Shown here one piece after another: positions 41,470 through 50,510 of a stretch of DNA of 64,000 nucleotides (the stretch's first letter is position 1; the number at the start of each line of letters is the position of its first letter). Made by a program: the position numbers and the translations under genes. The stretch lies in assembly GCF_024519285.1 (NCBI RefSeq), contig NZ_JAMZCY010000011.1, forward strand, positions 124,001 through 188,000, written 5' to 3'. Source of the DNA: Cohnella sp. WQ 127256. Lineage in GTDB: Bacteria > Bacillota > Bacilli > Paenibacillales > Paenibacillaceae. The notes under the pieces are model-generated. The model was not told where the DNA came from. It did not search any database and saw only the letters and a list, made by a program, of their open reading frames with translations.

Positions 41470-43080
41470 CTAACCTTCTATTAGTATTTTGTAAGCATCC
41501 ATTTGCTTCTGCAGCTCCGCTATCACTTTATCGTAGCCTGCAGTCTTAAGCTTAGCACGGAAGGCTTCGACTGCCTTAGCCGGTTCGCCCGCTTTACCCC
41601 ATAAGATCGCGGGAGCCATCTCGCCAATGACTTGGGTGATCGCTGTCAGCTCCGCATCGATGCCGTCTTTCACAAAGACGAACTGACCGTAAGGATAAGG
41701 CTTTTTGTAAGTGTCGTATTCCTTGATGTAGTCGCTAACACCGTCCCAGACCGTATCGGAAGGGATCTCTAATTTATCGACGCGTCCGCCCCAGAAGTCG
41801 GAATAGAACTCATCTCTTGCTTGATCATAACCATCAGGAAGCACGCGTTTACCGTCTTTGATCACATATTGAACGCCTTCCATACCGAAATTGATCAGCT
41901 GGTAAATTTCTTTGTCGTTTCTCATCAGATCATAGGCCATCATCGCACGTTCTGGGTTTTTGCTATGCGCGCCCAGCGAGGTACCACCGTGTGTGATCGA
42001 CAACTCGATCAAATTTTTGCGAGTCGCTGAGAAAGGGAAGAACGAAAGCTCGGAACCTGGCTGCTCCTTGTCCATCTTAACCCTCTCTGTCGAAAAGGTT
42101 ACCGTATGATGCGAATCTGCTCCACTCAATCCCGCTTTAAGCAAAGTACGAGTGTCACCTTTATAATTCATTACGTCTTCGCGCCAGTAGCCCTTATCGC
42201 CCCAGTCCTTCATCGTCTTCGCCAATGTCATGAATGATTCATCGAAGATCGGGCTAGTGACTGTGTACTTCTCCTCGAATGACTTCGCAAAGAATGCAGC
42301 CATATAGCCGGTTCCAATTGGTAATTCAATCATGTCCGTAAGTGAATTTGTGAACCCTGTAAAAGGTGCAGAAGTGCCGGATTGAGCATCCCAAGGGAAG
42401 ACACCCTCTTTATTGTCTTTGACGTATTGGAAATACTTGCCCACTGTTTCGAAGTCTGTAATCGGGCCAGTAATCCCAGCTTCCTTGGCCCAGTCTCCAC
42501 GATACATCAGCCCATGATTAACCCATTGCGTATAGTCGTTCTCAGGGATAAGCACAATTTTACCATCTAACTTCGATTCCGCCCAATCTTCTTGTGGGAT
42601 AGATTCCCATGTTTGCGGCGCATACTTCGGTAGAAGGTCGTCGAGTGGCATGAATGCTCCCCGCTGCGCATTGTTCCATGTATCCAACCAGTCCGTTGCA
42701 ATGGTGACCAGATCGATCGGTTCTCCCGACGCAAGCAGTAGGTTATACTTCGTAGACCAATCCGCCCATTCTACCCATTTCCATTCCAGCTCTGCATTAA
42801 TTTTTTCTTTCATCAGCTTGTTGACTTTCTCTAACACCTTCTCAAATTGCCCATTCTTAGGCTTGTCACCAAGCACAACATAACTGACCTTAACAAATTT
42901 CGAGGTGTCGATTGCTCCGCTATCCGCACCTTCTGATCCTTTATCACCCGCGTCACTGCTGCTCGGGCTGCTGCTCGGGCTACTGCTCGAGCTACTTTTG
43001 TTGTTATTGCTACATGCCGCCATAACGAATACCAGTACAATGGACATGACTAGTGCTACCCAACTTTTTCTGCTTAACAT
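41470..43080 (-). CDS. Sugar-binding lipoprotein of the GH35-linked ABC transporter
   Basis: A 536-residue extracytoplasmic binding protein with a signal peptide ending in lipobox MAAC (Cys near residue 23), then a long Ser/Pro-rich linker (about residues 28-45). The C-terminal AKAVEAFRAKLKTAGYDKVIAELQKQMDAY is typical of the large binders of LplB/YtcP systems. AGGGGAGGAATTAGA precedes the ATG. It is the last gene of the operon after GH35 and two permeases, ending at a terminator. A galactoside is the likely ligand in view of GH35. Confidence 0.92.
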   Translation of the reverse strand: MLSRKSWVALVMSIVLVFVMAACSNNNKSSSSSSPSSSPSSSDAGDKGSEGADSGAIDTSKFVKVSYVVLGDKPKNGQFEKVLEKVNKLMKEKINAELEWKWVEWADWSTKYNLLLASGEPIDLVTIATDWLDTWNNAQRGAFMPLDDLLPKYAPQTWESIPQEDWAESKLDGKIVLIPENDYTQWVNHGLMYRGDWAKEAGITGPITDFETVGKYFQYVKDNKEGVFPWDAQSGTSAPFTGFTNSLTDMIELPIGTGYMAAFFAKSFEEKYTVTSPIFDESFMTLAKTMKDWGDKGYWREDVMNYKGDTRTLLKAGLSGADSHHTVTFSTERVKMDKEQPGSELSFFPFSATRKNLIELSITHGGTSLGAHSKNPERAMMAYDLMRNDKEIYQLINFGMEGVQYVIKDGKRVLPDGYDQARDEFYSDFWGGRVDKLEIPSDTVWDGVSDYIKEYDTYKKPYPYGQFVFVKDGIDAELTAITQVIGEMAPAILWGKAGEPAKAVEAFRAKLKTAGYDKVIAELQKQMDAYKILIEG

Positions 43081-43187
43081 TCTAATTCCTCCCCTAAGTT
43101 TAATTGATCTTTGAAATCAGTCTGTAGACGATTTCAATTCTATGTGATGGAGTCTATTAACGAGCCCTCCCGGCACAACAAACATCA

Positions 43188-44093
43188 TTAGCCTTTAACT
43201 GCGCCAACCGTTATCCCTTTAATAAAAAAGCGTTGAATGAACGGGAAAAGCAAGATTATAGGTCCAGTCGCCACTATTGCTATCGCCATCTTCATTGACT
43301 CTAGTGGAGTATCTCGCAGTGGAACGTTAGAAGCAGCAGCAGAAGTTTTGATAGCCTCTGCACTCGTAATCACATTGTATAAGTACAGCTGCAACGGACG
43401 ACTTTTTATGTCCGGAGAGAGAAATAGCATTGAATTATACCATTCGTTCCAATATCCGAGCGCGATGAACAGTCCGATCGTTGCTAACGCTGGCGTGGTC
43501 ATCGGCAGGATCAGCCGCATGAATATGGTGAAATCTCCTGCACCGTCAATCTTCGCGGATTCTGTAATCGCATGCGGCATCGAGGCAACGAAAGACTTCA
43601 TCATAATAATTAGAAATGGGCTTAATAATCCGGGTAGCAGCACAGCCAAGTAGTTGTCCTTCAAGTCTAAATATTGTGTCATCAGCAAGTAGAAGGGGAC
43701 GAGCCCGCCAGAGAACAACGTTGTAAAGTAGATTAGGAAGGAGATTTTGTTTCGATATTGATAATCAGGCCGTTGCAACACATAACCTGTCATCGCCACT
43801 ATGAATAATCCGACAGCCGTTCCTACGATCGTGAGCGCAAACGTTACTATATAAGCTCCAACAATATAATCGGGATTCTCGAACACTATCCTGTAAGCAA
43901 ATGTGGTCATTTCCCGAGGCCAGAAACTGAAGCCATACCTCTGAATCGCATTCTCTGTACTGAACGAAGTGCCAAGCACGAGTAAGAAGGGCAGCAGGCA
44001 GCATAAGGAGAATAAGCCGATAAATCCATAACTAATGACTCTAACGGCTTTTTCCGTTGTTTGATTTCGAATGCTTCTCGAGGTATTTTCCAA
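43188..44093 (-). CDS. Sugar ABC transporter permease, YtcP type (GH35 operon)
   Basis: A 301-residue permease with six membrane segments; the EAA loop is ITESAKIDGAGDFTIFMRLILP and the C-terminus the family-typical FFIKGITVGAVKG. The start is TTG at 44093, with AGGAGG 8 bases before and no ATG nearby. It begins 12 bases after the partner permease stop. It completes the membrane channel of the galactoside importer; the ATPase must come from elsewhere. Confidence 0.92.
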   Translation of the reverse strand: MENTSRSIRNQTTEKAVRVISYGFIGLFSLCCLLPFLLVLGTSFSTENAIQRYGFSFWPREMTTFAYRIVFENPDYIVGAYIVTFALTIVGTAVGLFIVAMTGYVLQRPDYQYRNKISFLIYFTTLFSGGLVPFYLLMTQYLDLKDNYLAVLLPGLLSPFLIIMMKSFVASMPHAITESAKIDGAGDFTIFMRLILPMTTPALATIGLFIALGYWNEWYNSMLFLSPDIKSRPLQLYLYNVITSAEAIKTSAAASNVPLRDTPLESMKMAIAIVATGPIILLFPFIQRFFIKGITVGAVKG

Positions 44094-44105
44094 TCGTGCC
44101 GCCTC

Positions 44106-45071
44106 CTAGAACAATGAATTTTCTGGCGATGTTTTTTTGACGAACCAATTACATGTAATAACAATGAAGAAGCCAAATAACGATTGATACAAGCTGACAG
44201 CACTCCCCGTCGAGAAGTTAAAGTTATTCATCAATGCGCGGAATACGTAGGTTTCGATAATATCCGTCGTAGGATACAGGATTGAATTGCTCGCGCCAAC
44301 CAAGTTATAGAACAATCCGAAGTTTCCTTTAAGGACGCCACCGAGCGAGAACAGCAGCAAAATAATAAATGTTGGTTTAAGCCACGGTAAAATGATGTGG
44401 ATGATCCGCCGATACGCGTTGGCACCGTCAATCTCTGCAGCTTCGATAATCTCGTTGTCCAATCCCATGATCGCCGCAAAATAAATAATGGAGCCGTACC
44501 CTGTCATCTGCCATAAGTAGACAAGGACGATAATGAACGGCCATATTTGCGGATTAGAATAGGTTTTCACTGGATCAAAACCCATGGACACGAGCACGCT
44601 GTTTAATACTCCGTAATCGTAGCTTAGAAAGTTGTACGCCAGGAGCCCGATCAGGACTGCGGATATGAAATAAGGTAGAAACATGAGCGTCTGGGCGATT
44701 TTCTTGAACAACTTGCTACGTAGCTCGTTCAGAAGAATTGCGACGAAAATCTGCAGAACGTTACCCAGTAGAATGAAGGCTAAGTTATAGAGAATCGTGT
44801 TCACTGTCAGGCGCCATAAGTCACCGTTAATGATCAGGAATCGAAAGTTCTCGAATCCTACGAACGCGCTTTTGAATATGCCGTCCGAGTAATTGTACTT
44901 AATGAAGGCTAGATACAATCCGGGCATTGGTAAATAGGCGAAGATGAGGAAAAATAGGATTGCTGGAGCACTCATGAGCAGTAGCGTTCGGTTGTTCCAA
45001 AGCCGTTTCGTACGGGATATCCCTGCGTAGGGTGTTCCTTGCTTCACCCTAATGGTTTCGATTTCTTGCAT
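44106..45071 (-). CDS. Sugar ABC transporter permease, LplB type (GH35 operon)
   Basis: A 321-residue permease; the first membrane segment is LLLMSAPAILFFLIFAYLPM, and the EAA loop is EIIEAAEIDGANAYRRIIHIILPW. AAGGAGCG precedes the ATG. It lies 18 bases after the GH35 gene, so the glycosidase and transporter are one transcript. Confidence 0.92.
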   Translation of the reverse strand: MQEIETIRVKQGTPYAGISRTKRLWNNRTLLLMSAPAILFFLIFAYLPMPGLYLAFIKYNYSDGIFKSAFVGFENFRFLIINGDLWRLTVNTILYNLAFILLGNVLQIFVAILLNELRSKLFKKIAQTLMFLPYFISAVLIGLLAYNFLSYDYGVLNSVLVSMGFDPVKTYSNPQIWPFIIVLVYLWQMTGYGSIIYFAAIMGLDNEIIEAAEIDGANAYRRIIHIILPWLKPTFIILLLFSLGGVLKGNFGLFYNLVGASNSILYPTTDIIETYVFRALMNNFNFSTGSAVSLYQSLFGFFIVITCNWFVKKTSPENSLF

Positions 45072-45089
45072 TGAATACGCTCCTTCCTA

Positions 45090-47870
45090 TCATGCTTTAA
45101 TGAAAGCGAATCGATCGATCATGCAGGGGCCATTCGGATCTACCGCTTCAAGATATATGGCTAACTCCCCTGCCGTTCCAGTAAACCAAGGAGCCGGTAG
45201 CCAGAACGAATCCGGACTTCCGCCACTCATCGTAGGACGAGCATCTCCTCCAGGTAACCAAATCCGGGAAACGAGCCGATCTTGAAATAACACAGTTAGC
45301 TTCATTCCGGAGCCAATTATCTTTACACGCCATCCACCCTCACTTAGTGGAAGAGGTACCTTTCCAAACAACCACCCTGTTTCCCCTGCTTTCATCGAGA
45401 TCGGCAGTCCGATCTCCCTAGCCTCGATGGACGTACTCACGGCATGTTGTGCAAGTTCGCTCTCGCCGCATTCCGTCAACCGCCAATCCTGTGCTGCATA
45501 CCCCTCATATAAGACAACGCTTCCGGCAGTTGCTTCGAGTGTACGTTCAAGGAACACCGCTAACTGAGCTCTCCCCCCCGGAATGACACTAGTAGAAATG
45601 TCAACGAAAGGATCGAATGGCGTAATGAAGGCTATGGCGACTCCATTCACATATACCTCGGCGACTCCTTGCAAACCGTCGAAATGTAACGTCCAGGAAT
45701 TAGCATCATGTGAACCTACGAATGATTTGCGGAAGCATTCCACCATCGGACGCTCCATTTGTAGCCATCCGCCGAAGCCCGTGATCGGCCATAGTCGGTC
45801 ATCGTACTCCGCAACCGCAACCTTTGCCCGATCTGCTAGTTCTTCCTTAACGAGCTGCCTTTTCCAATTCCCGCTAAGGTCTTTGATTTTGCTAACAGCG
45901 ACGAGTCCGCGAATCCCTTTCAAGGAGTTGAGGCGCAGAGCGGGTCTTCTTACATCGTCGAAGTTGGTATGCCCCCAGATTTCGCTTCTCACTGTGAATT
46001 GTCCAGCTTGCTCACCGACACTTGATAGAAAACAGCTTGAGCCGCCAGGAACAGCAGTGCCTACATAGTCGTTATCCGAATACACGGAGATGACGTCACT
46101 CGCTTGACGTACGAGAATTCCTTCACGGCGCAGGTTCGCTGGCATTGTATCCTTAGCTTGATACCAGGCATATCCGCGGTAGATGTCGAACTTCTCCATG
46201 TAATCCGCATGCTCAATCGTTCTAGTCTTGGCAGGACCTACCGGAACAACAGGATCAATGGAAGAGTCGGACCATGAAATCGGGAAGGATACAGGCTCAT
46301 TGTCATATACAGGAATAGGCTCTGTTTGAATCTGTCCAGACCATTCGATATTTTCTAACGTTAGCGCAGTGTTCCGATCCATGATAACTAGGATAAGTTG
46401 TCGTCCATCGGTAGCATTGCATTTAATTAATAAAGGGCTGCTGTGCAAACCGAATGTGATGCAAACCCGATTGCCTTCTATCTTCGCTTCCCCAGCATTC
46501 ATCTCCAATTCAATCTCTTCTTCGAATTGGAATACAATTTCTCCTTCCGCATCCGCATGGAAAGCAGCGATCGTTACATTTGAATTTGAATTTAGCAAAA
46601 ATAGTTCAGCGGTTGAGTAGAGCAATTTCCCCGAGAAGCTCCAATCCGTTAATGGAATATCTAGTGGAACCGCTATCGTGCTATTCCCCGACAGCGTTAA
46701 CGATATAGCCTCTTCGGAGCCCCTTCTATTCAAAACCGACGAAACGCTTTCGTCCGTTGTATTATGCAAAAATACTAAATATCCACCCTGACTAAGTTGA
46801 AGTGTTGTTGGTCCAATCCATCCGCTCGTGACGCTGTTGTCCAAGCTAATTGGGCTATCTTCAACGATCGGTAAAGCCTCCGCGAGAGAAGCTCCATAAG
46901 CTTGAATTAACCGATTTAGGAGCCTGCCTTCGTAAACTTCCGGTCTTAGCAGGCCTTCTGGCGAGATCATCCCATGGAAGTCATAATCGGAAGTCATGAA
47001 CGCCAGCGGCTCTCCCCAGTTATTCGTTCCGTTCGTGAATCCAAAATTGTTTCCAGATACTTGAAGATAAGGTCCAAGCAGCTTAGCGCCGGCAGATAAT
47101 AATCTCCGAAGCAGAAAATGAGTGCGATTCGTCTCGGTTACCATGAGCGGTTGATCAAGTTCTCCGATCAGCATCCCGTATTGATGCACCTTCTCTTCGA
47201 ATTCAGGATCCTTATCGTCTGGATAGAAGTTGCAAGTAGGAATGACTCCTTCTGCAAATCCTGAAGCCGCGAATAATCCTCCTTGCCCTGCGCAAGCGAT
47301 TAATGGAACCTCAATGCGATACTGGAGTGCCATTTCGCAAAGTGCAGCGATATAGCCATGCGGATCTTTGCACCCATAGAAATCCAATTCATTCTCAAGC
47401 TGAACAAATATGACAGAACCGCCTTCGCTAACCTGTTGTCGGTAAAGGATGGGTAAAATCTTGTGAAACCATAAAGACACATGCAATAGGTAAGTGGGAT
47501 CGTTATCCCTGAACGTAAGGCCGTCCTTCGTGAGCAAGTATGCTGGGAGAGCTCCTCCATCCCACTCCGAGCAAATGTACGGTCCGGGTCTTGCGATCGT
47601 CCACAACCCTGCCTCCTTAACCAAACGCAGGAACTCCTCCACATCCCGCTCTTCTTCGAAGTTCCACTGCCCTTCGGACAATTCATGGTAGTTCCAAGGG
47701 AAATAAACATCCACACAATTGTAGCCAGCTATTTTTAGACGGGTTAATCTGTCTTTCCATAGTTCCCGTGGAATCCGAAAGTAGAAGACTGATGCAGAGA
47801 CGATTATGCTTGACTTCCCATCAATTCGAACCGCTTCTTTCGACAAATGTATTGACTCAACTTTTTGCAT
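45090..47870 (-). CDS. GH35 beta-galactosidase
   Basis: A 926-residue family 35 hydrolase. The TIM barrel covers residues 10-330 with FRIPRELWKDRL, NCVDVYFPWNYHE and RPGPYICSEWDGGALPAYL; acid/base Glu161 is in VQLENE and the nucleophile Glu246 in MVTETN. Several beta-sandwich domains follow, the last being jelly-roll-like. No signal peptide, so intracellular action on imported galactosides. The leader has an unusual run of eight G close to the ATG on the minus strand in place of a normal AGGAGG. It heads the operon GH35-permease-permease-binding protein, under a region rich in repeated operators. Confidence 0.9.
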   Translation of the reverse strand: MQKVESIHLSKEAVRIDGKSSIIVSASVFYFRIPRELWKDRLTRLKIAGYNCVDVYFPWNYHELSEGQWNFEEERDVEEFLRLVKEAGLWTIARPGPYICSEWDGGALPAYLLTKDGLTFRDNDPTYLLHVSLWFHKILPILYRQQVSEGGSVIFVQLENELDFYGCKDPHGYIAALCEMALQYRIEVPLIACAGQGGLFAASGFAEGVIPTCNFYPDDKDPEFEEKVHQYGMLIGELDQPLMVTETNRTHFLLRRLLSAGAKLLGPYLQVSGNNFGFTNGTNNWGEPLAFMTSDYDFHGMISPEGLLRPEVYEGRLLNRLIQAYGASLAEALPIVEDSPISLDNSVTSGWIGPTTLQLSQGGYLVFLHNTTDESVSSVLNRRGSEEAISLTLSGNSTIAVPLDIPLTDWSFSGKLLYSTAELFLLNSNSNVTIAAFHADAEGEIVFQFEEEIELEMNAGEAKIEGNRVCITFGLHSSPLLIKCNATDGRQLILVIMDRNTALTLENIEWSGQIQTEPIPVYDNEPVSFPISWSDSSIDPVVPVGPAKTRTIEHADYMEKFDIYRGYAWYQAKDTMPANLRREGILVRQASDVISVYSDNDYVGTAVPGGSSCFLSSVGEQAGQFTVRSEIWGHTNFDDVRRPALRLNSLKGIRGLVAVSKIKDLSGNWKRQLVKEELADRAKVAVAEYDDRLWPITGFGGWLQMERPMVECFRKSFVGSHDANSWTLHFDGLQGVAEVYVNGVAIAFITPFDPFVDISTSVIPGGRAQLAVFLERTLEATAGSVVLYEGYAAQDWRLTECGESELAQHAVSTSIEAREIGLPISMKAGETGWLFGKVPLPLSEGGWRVKIIGSGMKLTVLFQDRLVSRIWLPGGDARPTMSGGSPDSFWLPAPWFTGTAGELAIYLEAVDPNGPCMIDRFAFIKA

Positions 47871-47925
47871 ATAAGCTAGCCCCCCCCATTCAAGAACAAT
47901 GTATATTGCAGATTTTATCGATTAG

Positions 47926-48019
47926 TGTAACCCGTTTCATGAATCCGGTTACATAAAATCTGTGGATGTTGGTATCTGGACTTACATTGTATAAACTCAT
48001 TAAATGTAACGGGTTTCAT
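47926..48019. promoter_or_regulatory. Three copies of a TGTAACSSGWTTCA operator upstream of GH35
   Basis: TGTAACCCGTTTCAT at 47926-47940, its inverted relative at 47938-47953 (TGTAACCGGATTCA on the minus strand) and TGTAACGGGTTTCAT at 48005-48019. The first two overlap at TTCATGAA to make a 28-base dyad. Copies 1 and 3 are 79 bases apart. They lie 56-150 bases before the GH35 start. A LacI-type or other dimeric regulator with DNA looping is a fair reading; the regulator is not proven. Confidence 0.65.
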
Positions 48020-48035
48020 AAGTTAAAAAATAAAA

Positions 48036-48050
48036 TTGAAGCGCTTTCAA
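48036..48050. promoter_or_regulatory. cre-like palindrome TTGAAGCGCTTTCAA
   Basis: One base short of the perfect dyad TTGAAAGCGCTTTCAA typical of CcpA sites, and next to the repeated operators of the GH35 operon. The missing base makes CcpA binding uncertain. Confidence 0.35.
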
Positions 48051-48098
48051 AATAAGAATATTCTTGAATCTAATATTTGTCAAGTGTGGAATTATCAT

Positions 48099-48215
48099 CT
48101 AATTCAGCAGGACTATTTTACTCTCTTGCCAAGCGCCGATATACTGTACCCACCATGCACCGGGAATGCCAAACCCTTCGATTTTAGTCAATTCCGAGCT
48201 ACTACGTATTTGCAT
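48099..48215 (-). CDS. Small open frame of 38 codons after the metallophosphoesterase gene
   Basis: The ATG directly follows the TGA of the preceding gene. The peptide contains LTKIEGFGIPGAWWVQYIGAWQ, which looks protein-like rather than random, but no family was recognised. It has no separate ribosome binding site, so it would need translational re-initiation. It may be a genuine small protein or the leftover C-terminus of a lost gene. Confidence 0.25.
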   Translation of the reverse strand: MQIRSSSELTKIEGFGIPGAWWVQYIGAWQESKIVLLN

Positions 48216-49289
48216 TCAATACTCGATACTTCGATCTTCTCCAGCGCCAATCCTCAGTATGTGCATGACAGACTTCCCACCGTCTAGCTGCATTAAATCA
48301 AAAGCCGATTCCGACGCTGTCCCAAAGGTTCTTTCAGGACAATCCTCGAACTCCTGATAACTTGCAGCATTCAAGGTCGATATCATCCATATATCATCTT
48401 TCTTGAATGCCTGATCGCAATGGACATGCCCGAACAAGCAGGCAACAACCTTAACGGCACCCTGGGCAGAGAAATCAACTGCAAGATCATATTCAAAATC
48501 TTCTACAGACCCTTTCCCGGAATATGAGGTTCCATTGAGGAAAGATTGAATAATTCCCCACATTGCCTCACTGTTCGCGACTTCATGATCGGCCCCTTTC
48601 ACACCGTCCTGTAAAATCGCAACGTGAGAAAAGAATAGCACCTTCCAATGCTCACGGTCGGGTTTGTTACTTAAGTCTAACGCTTGATGAGCAACCCAGT
48701 TCAATTGTCTGTTCGAAAAAGCATATTTCCATTGACCGGAATATTTCAACCCACCACTCGGCTTCACCGAATAGGGAATGTCAATGGAGTTCAGTACAAC
48801 TACCCTCGTTTGTTTGTACGGAATATCCATGTAATAGTACATCCCGTTCCGGTTGTCTCCATCAAACGTTACTGTATTGTCTAGCCTGTGGAGAACGAGT
48901 TCGAACGTCTCTTCCGGAAACAGCACATGCTTGGTTTCGCCTTGACTATCATTGTATCCATAAACAGAATTGTCATCATGATTACCTTTGAGTGGAAGCA
49001 TGGGAACGTCAACGGCCGCAATTCCATCCATGATTTCCTTTTGTGCCCGAACTACCGATGCTTTCGGTCCATTCAAGCTCATATCGCCACCCGATACAAC
49101 AAAATCCAAGGGTACAGTCTCCGCTAGCTTCCTTATCGCTTCAGCAGCGTTAAGTTGGTTGCCTCCAGGATGATGATGCATATCTGTAATAAATACGAAG
49201 TTTGTCGTTATTCCGGTCTGCAGACGTTCAGCCTTCAGAGACGTTTGATCCAGCATGGGCAAATAATATTCAGGCAATGTCGTCTTCAA
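48216..49289 (-). CDS. Calcineurin-like metallophosphoesterase
   Basis: A 357-residue cytoplasmic phosphoesterase. The metal-binding blocks occur in family order: TDMHHHPGGN (D-x-H), SGGDMS (GD), KGNHDDN (GNHD), FFSHVAI (H) and FGHVH (GHxH). The start is TTG at 49289 with GAGAGGA upstream; no in-frame ATG is better placed. Relatives in carbohydrate loci are of unknown substrate. It is upstream of the GH35 operon but separated by 345 bases with operators, so it is not co-transcribed with certainty. Confidence 0.88.
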   Translation of the reverse strand: MKTTLPEYYLPMLDQTSLKAERLQTGITTNFVFITDMHHHPGGNQLNAAEAIRKLAETVPLDFVVSGGDMSLNGPKASVVRAQKEIMDGIAAVDVPMLPLKGNHDDNSVYGYNDSQGETKHVLFPEETFELVLHRLDNTVTFDGDNRNGMYYYMDIPYKQTRVVVLNSIDIPYSVKPSGGLKYSGQWKYAFSNRQLNWVAHQALDLSNKPDREHWKVLFFSHVAILQDGVKGADHEVANSEAMWGIIQSFLNGTSYSGKGSVEDFEYDLAVDFSAQGAVKVVACLFGHVHCDQAFKKDDIWMISTLNAASYQEFEDCPERTFGTASESAFDLMQLDGGKSVMHILRIGAGEDRSIEY

Positions 49290-49305
49290 GATCAGGTCAA
49301 TCCTC

Positions 49306-49404
49306 TCACTTCAAGTATTTGTCCACTTCACGCAGTACTGTGATTTTTACTTCCTTCAGCACTTCTGCCGCTGGTTTGTTCTCAATTTCTAATTTATCTG
49401 CTGG
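49306..49404 (-). pseudogene. Possible gene fragment, 32 codons
   Basis: Between the DMT transporter stop and the phosphoesterase, the minus strand encodes a charged helical peptide including ENKPAAEVLKEVKITVLREVDKYLK before a TGA; a TGA also closes it on the upstream side. The composition resembles the C-terminal helix of a sugar solute-binding protein. It has no start or ribosome binding site, so a remnant is more likely than a gene. Confidence 0.3.
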
Positions 49405-49431
49405 TCATAAAGCACCGTGCAGGGAGGAAGA

Positions 49432-50283
49432 TCAGCCCCACATTCCAATCGCAACAATCCCCGTTGCAATGATGCACGCCGACACCAATCTACGCGTGCC
49501 TTCAGATTCTTTCAGCATAAAAATACCTAGTAATGTTCCGAATACAGTACCTACCTCCCGGATAGGTGCAATGCGAGCCACAGGCACATAATACATCGCC
49601 ACCAAAAACAAAAGATAAGATCCCGGTGAAAGGATTGAACCGACTAGGATGACCCGCCATTTTTTCTGTATCATTTCTTTAACTCGAGCAACTGATCCAA
49701 TAAATGGAGTCAGACCTAGCATGAATCCGATATTTGATATTTCTAGTAAAGCGAGCGGAGATAGGTAAGTAAGATTGATTTTATCAACTAGGATATATGC
49801 TGTAGTCGTTAGTCCTACACCTAGAGCGAGTAAGACCGGTTTCAGTGTAATCGGAGATGATTTGCCCCCTATTTTCCTCGCGCTCATCAGGAAGATACCG
49901 CTTAGAATGAATAACAAGCCACCCCATCCCCACACCGATAACGATTCGTTTAGAAAAATAACTCCGATTAGCGGAATGAGTAAAGTACTCGTTCCCCGCA
50001 TGATAGGATACACTTGCGACATATCTCCAATTTCGTAGCTTTTGGATAGTAAAATTGCATAACCACTTTGTAATAGCAAAGACAAACCAATAAGAATAAT
50101 CGCTTCAGCAGGAAGTGAAGAATGCATCAAATCCCATATAAGGTGCGGAAGGAGTGCAACAGTTGTTGGTACAAGAATCACCCATAGGAACAACTGCTTA
50201 CTCGCGCTTTGCTTCGCCAGCATATTCCATACTGCGTGTGTCAATCCCGAACAAATTACAAACAAAATTGAAAGCGCTAACAA
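49432..50283 (-). CDS. EamA/DMT-family transporter
   Basis: A 283-residue membrane protein with about ten transmembrane segments in two EamA repeats (for example SGYAILLSKSYEIGDMSQVYPIMRGTSTLL, the typical helix 3-4 region). The start is TTG at 50283 with CAGGAGGG 6 bases before; the frame extends upstream to 50331 without a site. Such transporters export or import small metabolites. The substrate is unknown. It lies downstream of a DeoR regulator on the same strand with a 227-base gap. Confidence 0.87.
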   Translation of the reverse strand: MLALSILFVICSGLTHAVWNMLAKQSASKQLFLWVILVPTTVALLPHLIWDLMHSSLPAEAIILIGLSLLLQSGYAILLSKSYEIGDMSQVYPIMRGTSTLLIPLIGVIFLNESLSVWGWGGLLFILSGIFLMSARKIGGKSSPITLKPVLLALGVGLTTTAYILVDKINLTYLSPLALLEISNIGFMLGLTPFIGSVARVKEMIQKKWRVILVGSILSPGSYLLFLVAMYYVPVARIAPIREVGTVFGTLLGIFMLKESEGTRRLVSACIIATGIVAIGMWG

Positions 50284-50510
50284 TTTGTTCCCTCCTGTCT
50301 TACCACAACAGGCTCCCCCCTTCTCATTCAAGCACCCTCACAATAACACAAAAGTAAATAATAGTGCAATAAAATAATTATAAACACACATAAACAAACG
50401 TTACCAGGGTGAAAGTAGAAGCTTCAACGTTCTAAAACCAACAAAAAAAACGTCCACATATTGTGAACGATTCGATGAAAGTATGTAATATAAACCTATA
50501 TCCCCGCCTC

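Noticed and set aside
45583..46068. Long plus-strand open frame inside the GH35 gene
   Set aside because: Antisense shadow of a clearly coding frame; composition is not protein-like and it lacks motifs.
47879..47888. Run of eight G (minus strand) before GH35 as a sequencing error
   Set aside because: It lies outside the reading frame and can act as a weak ribosome binding site, so no frameshift is implied.
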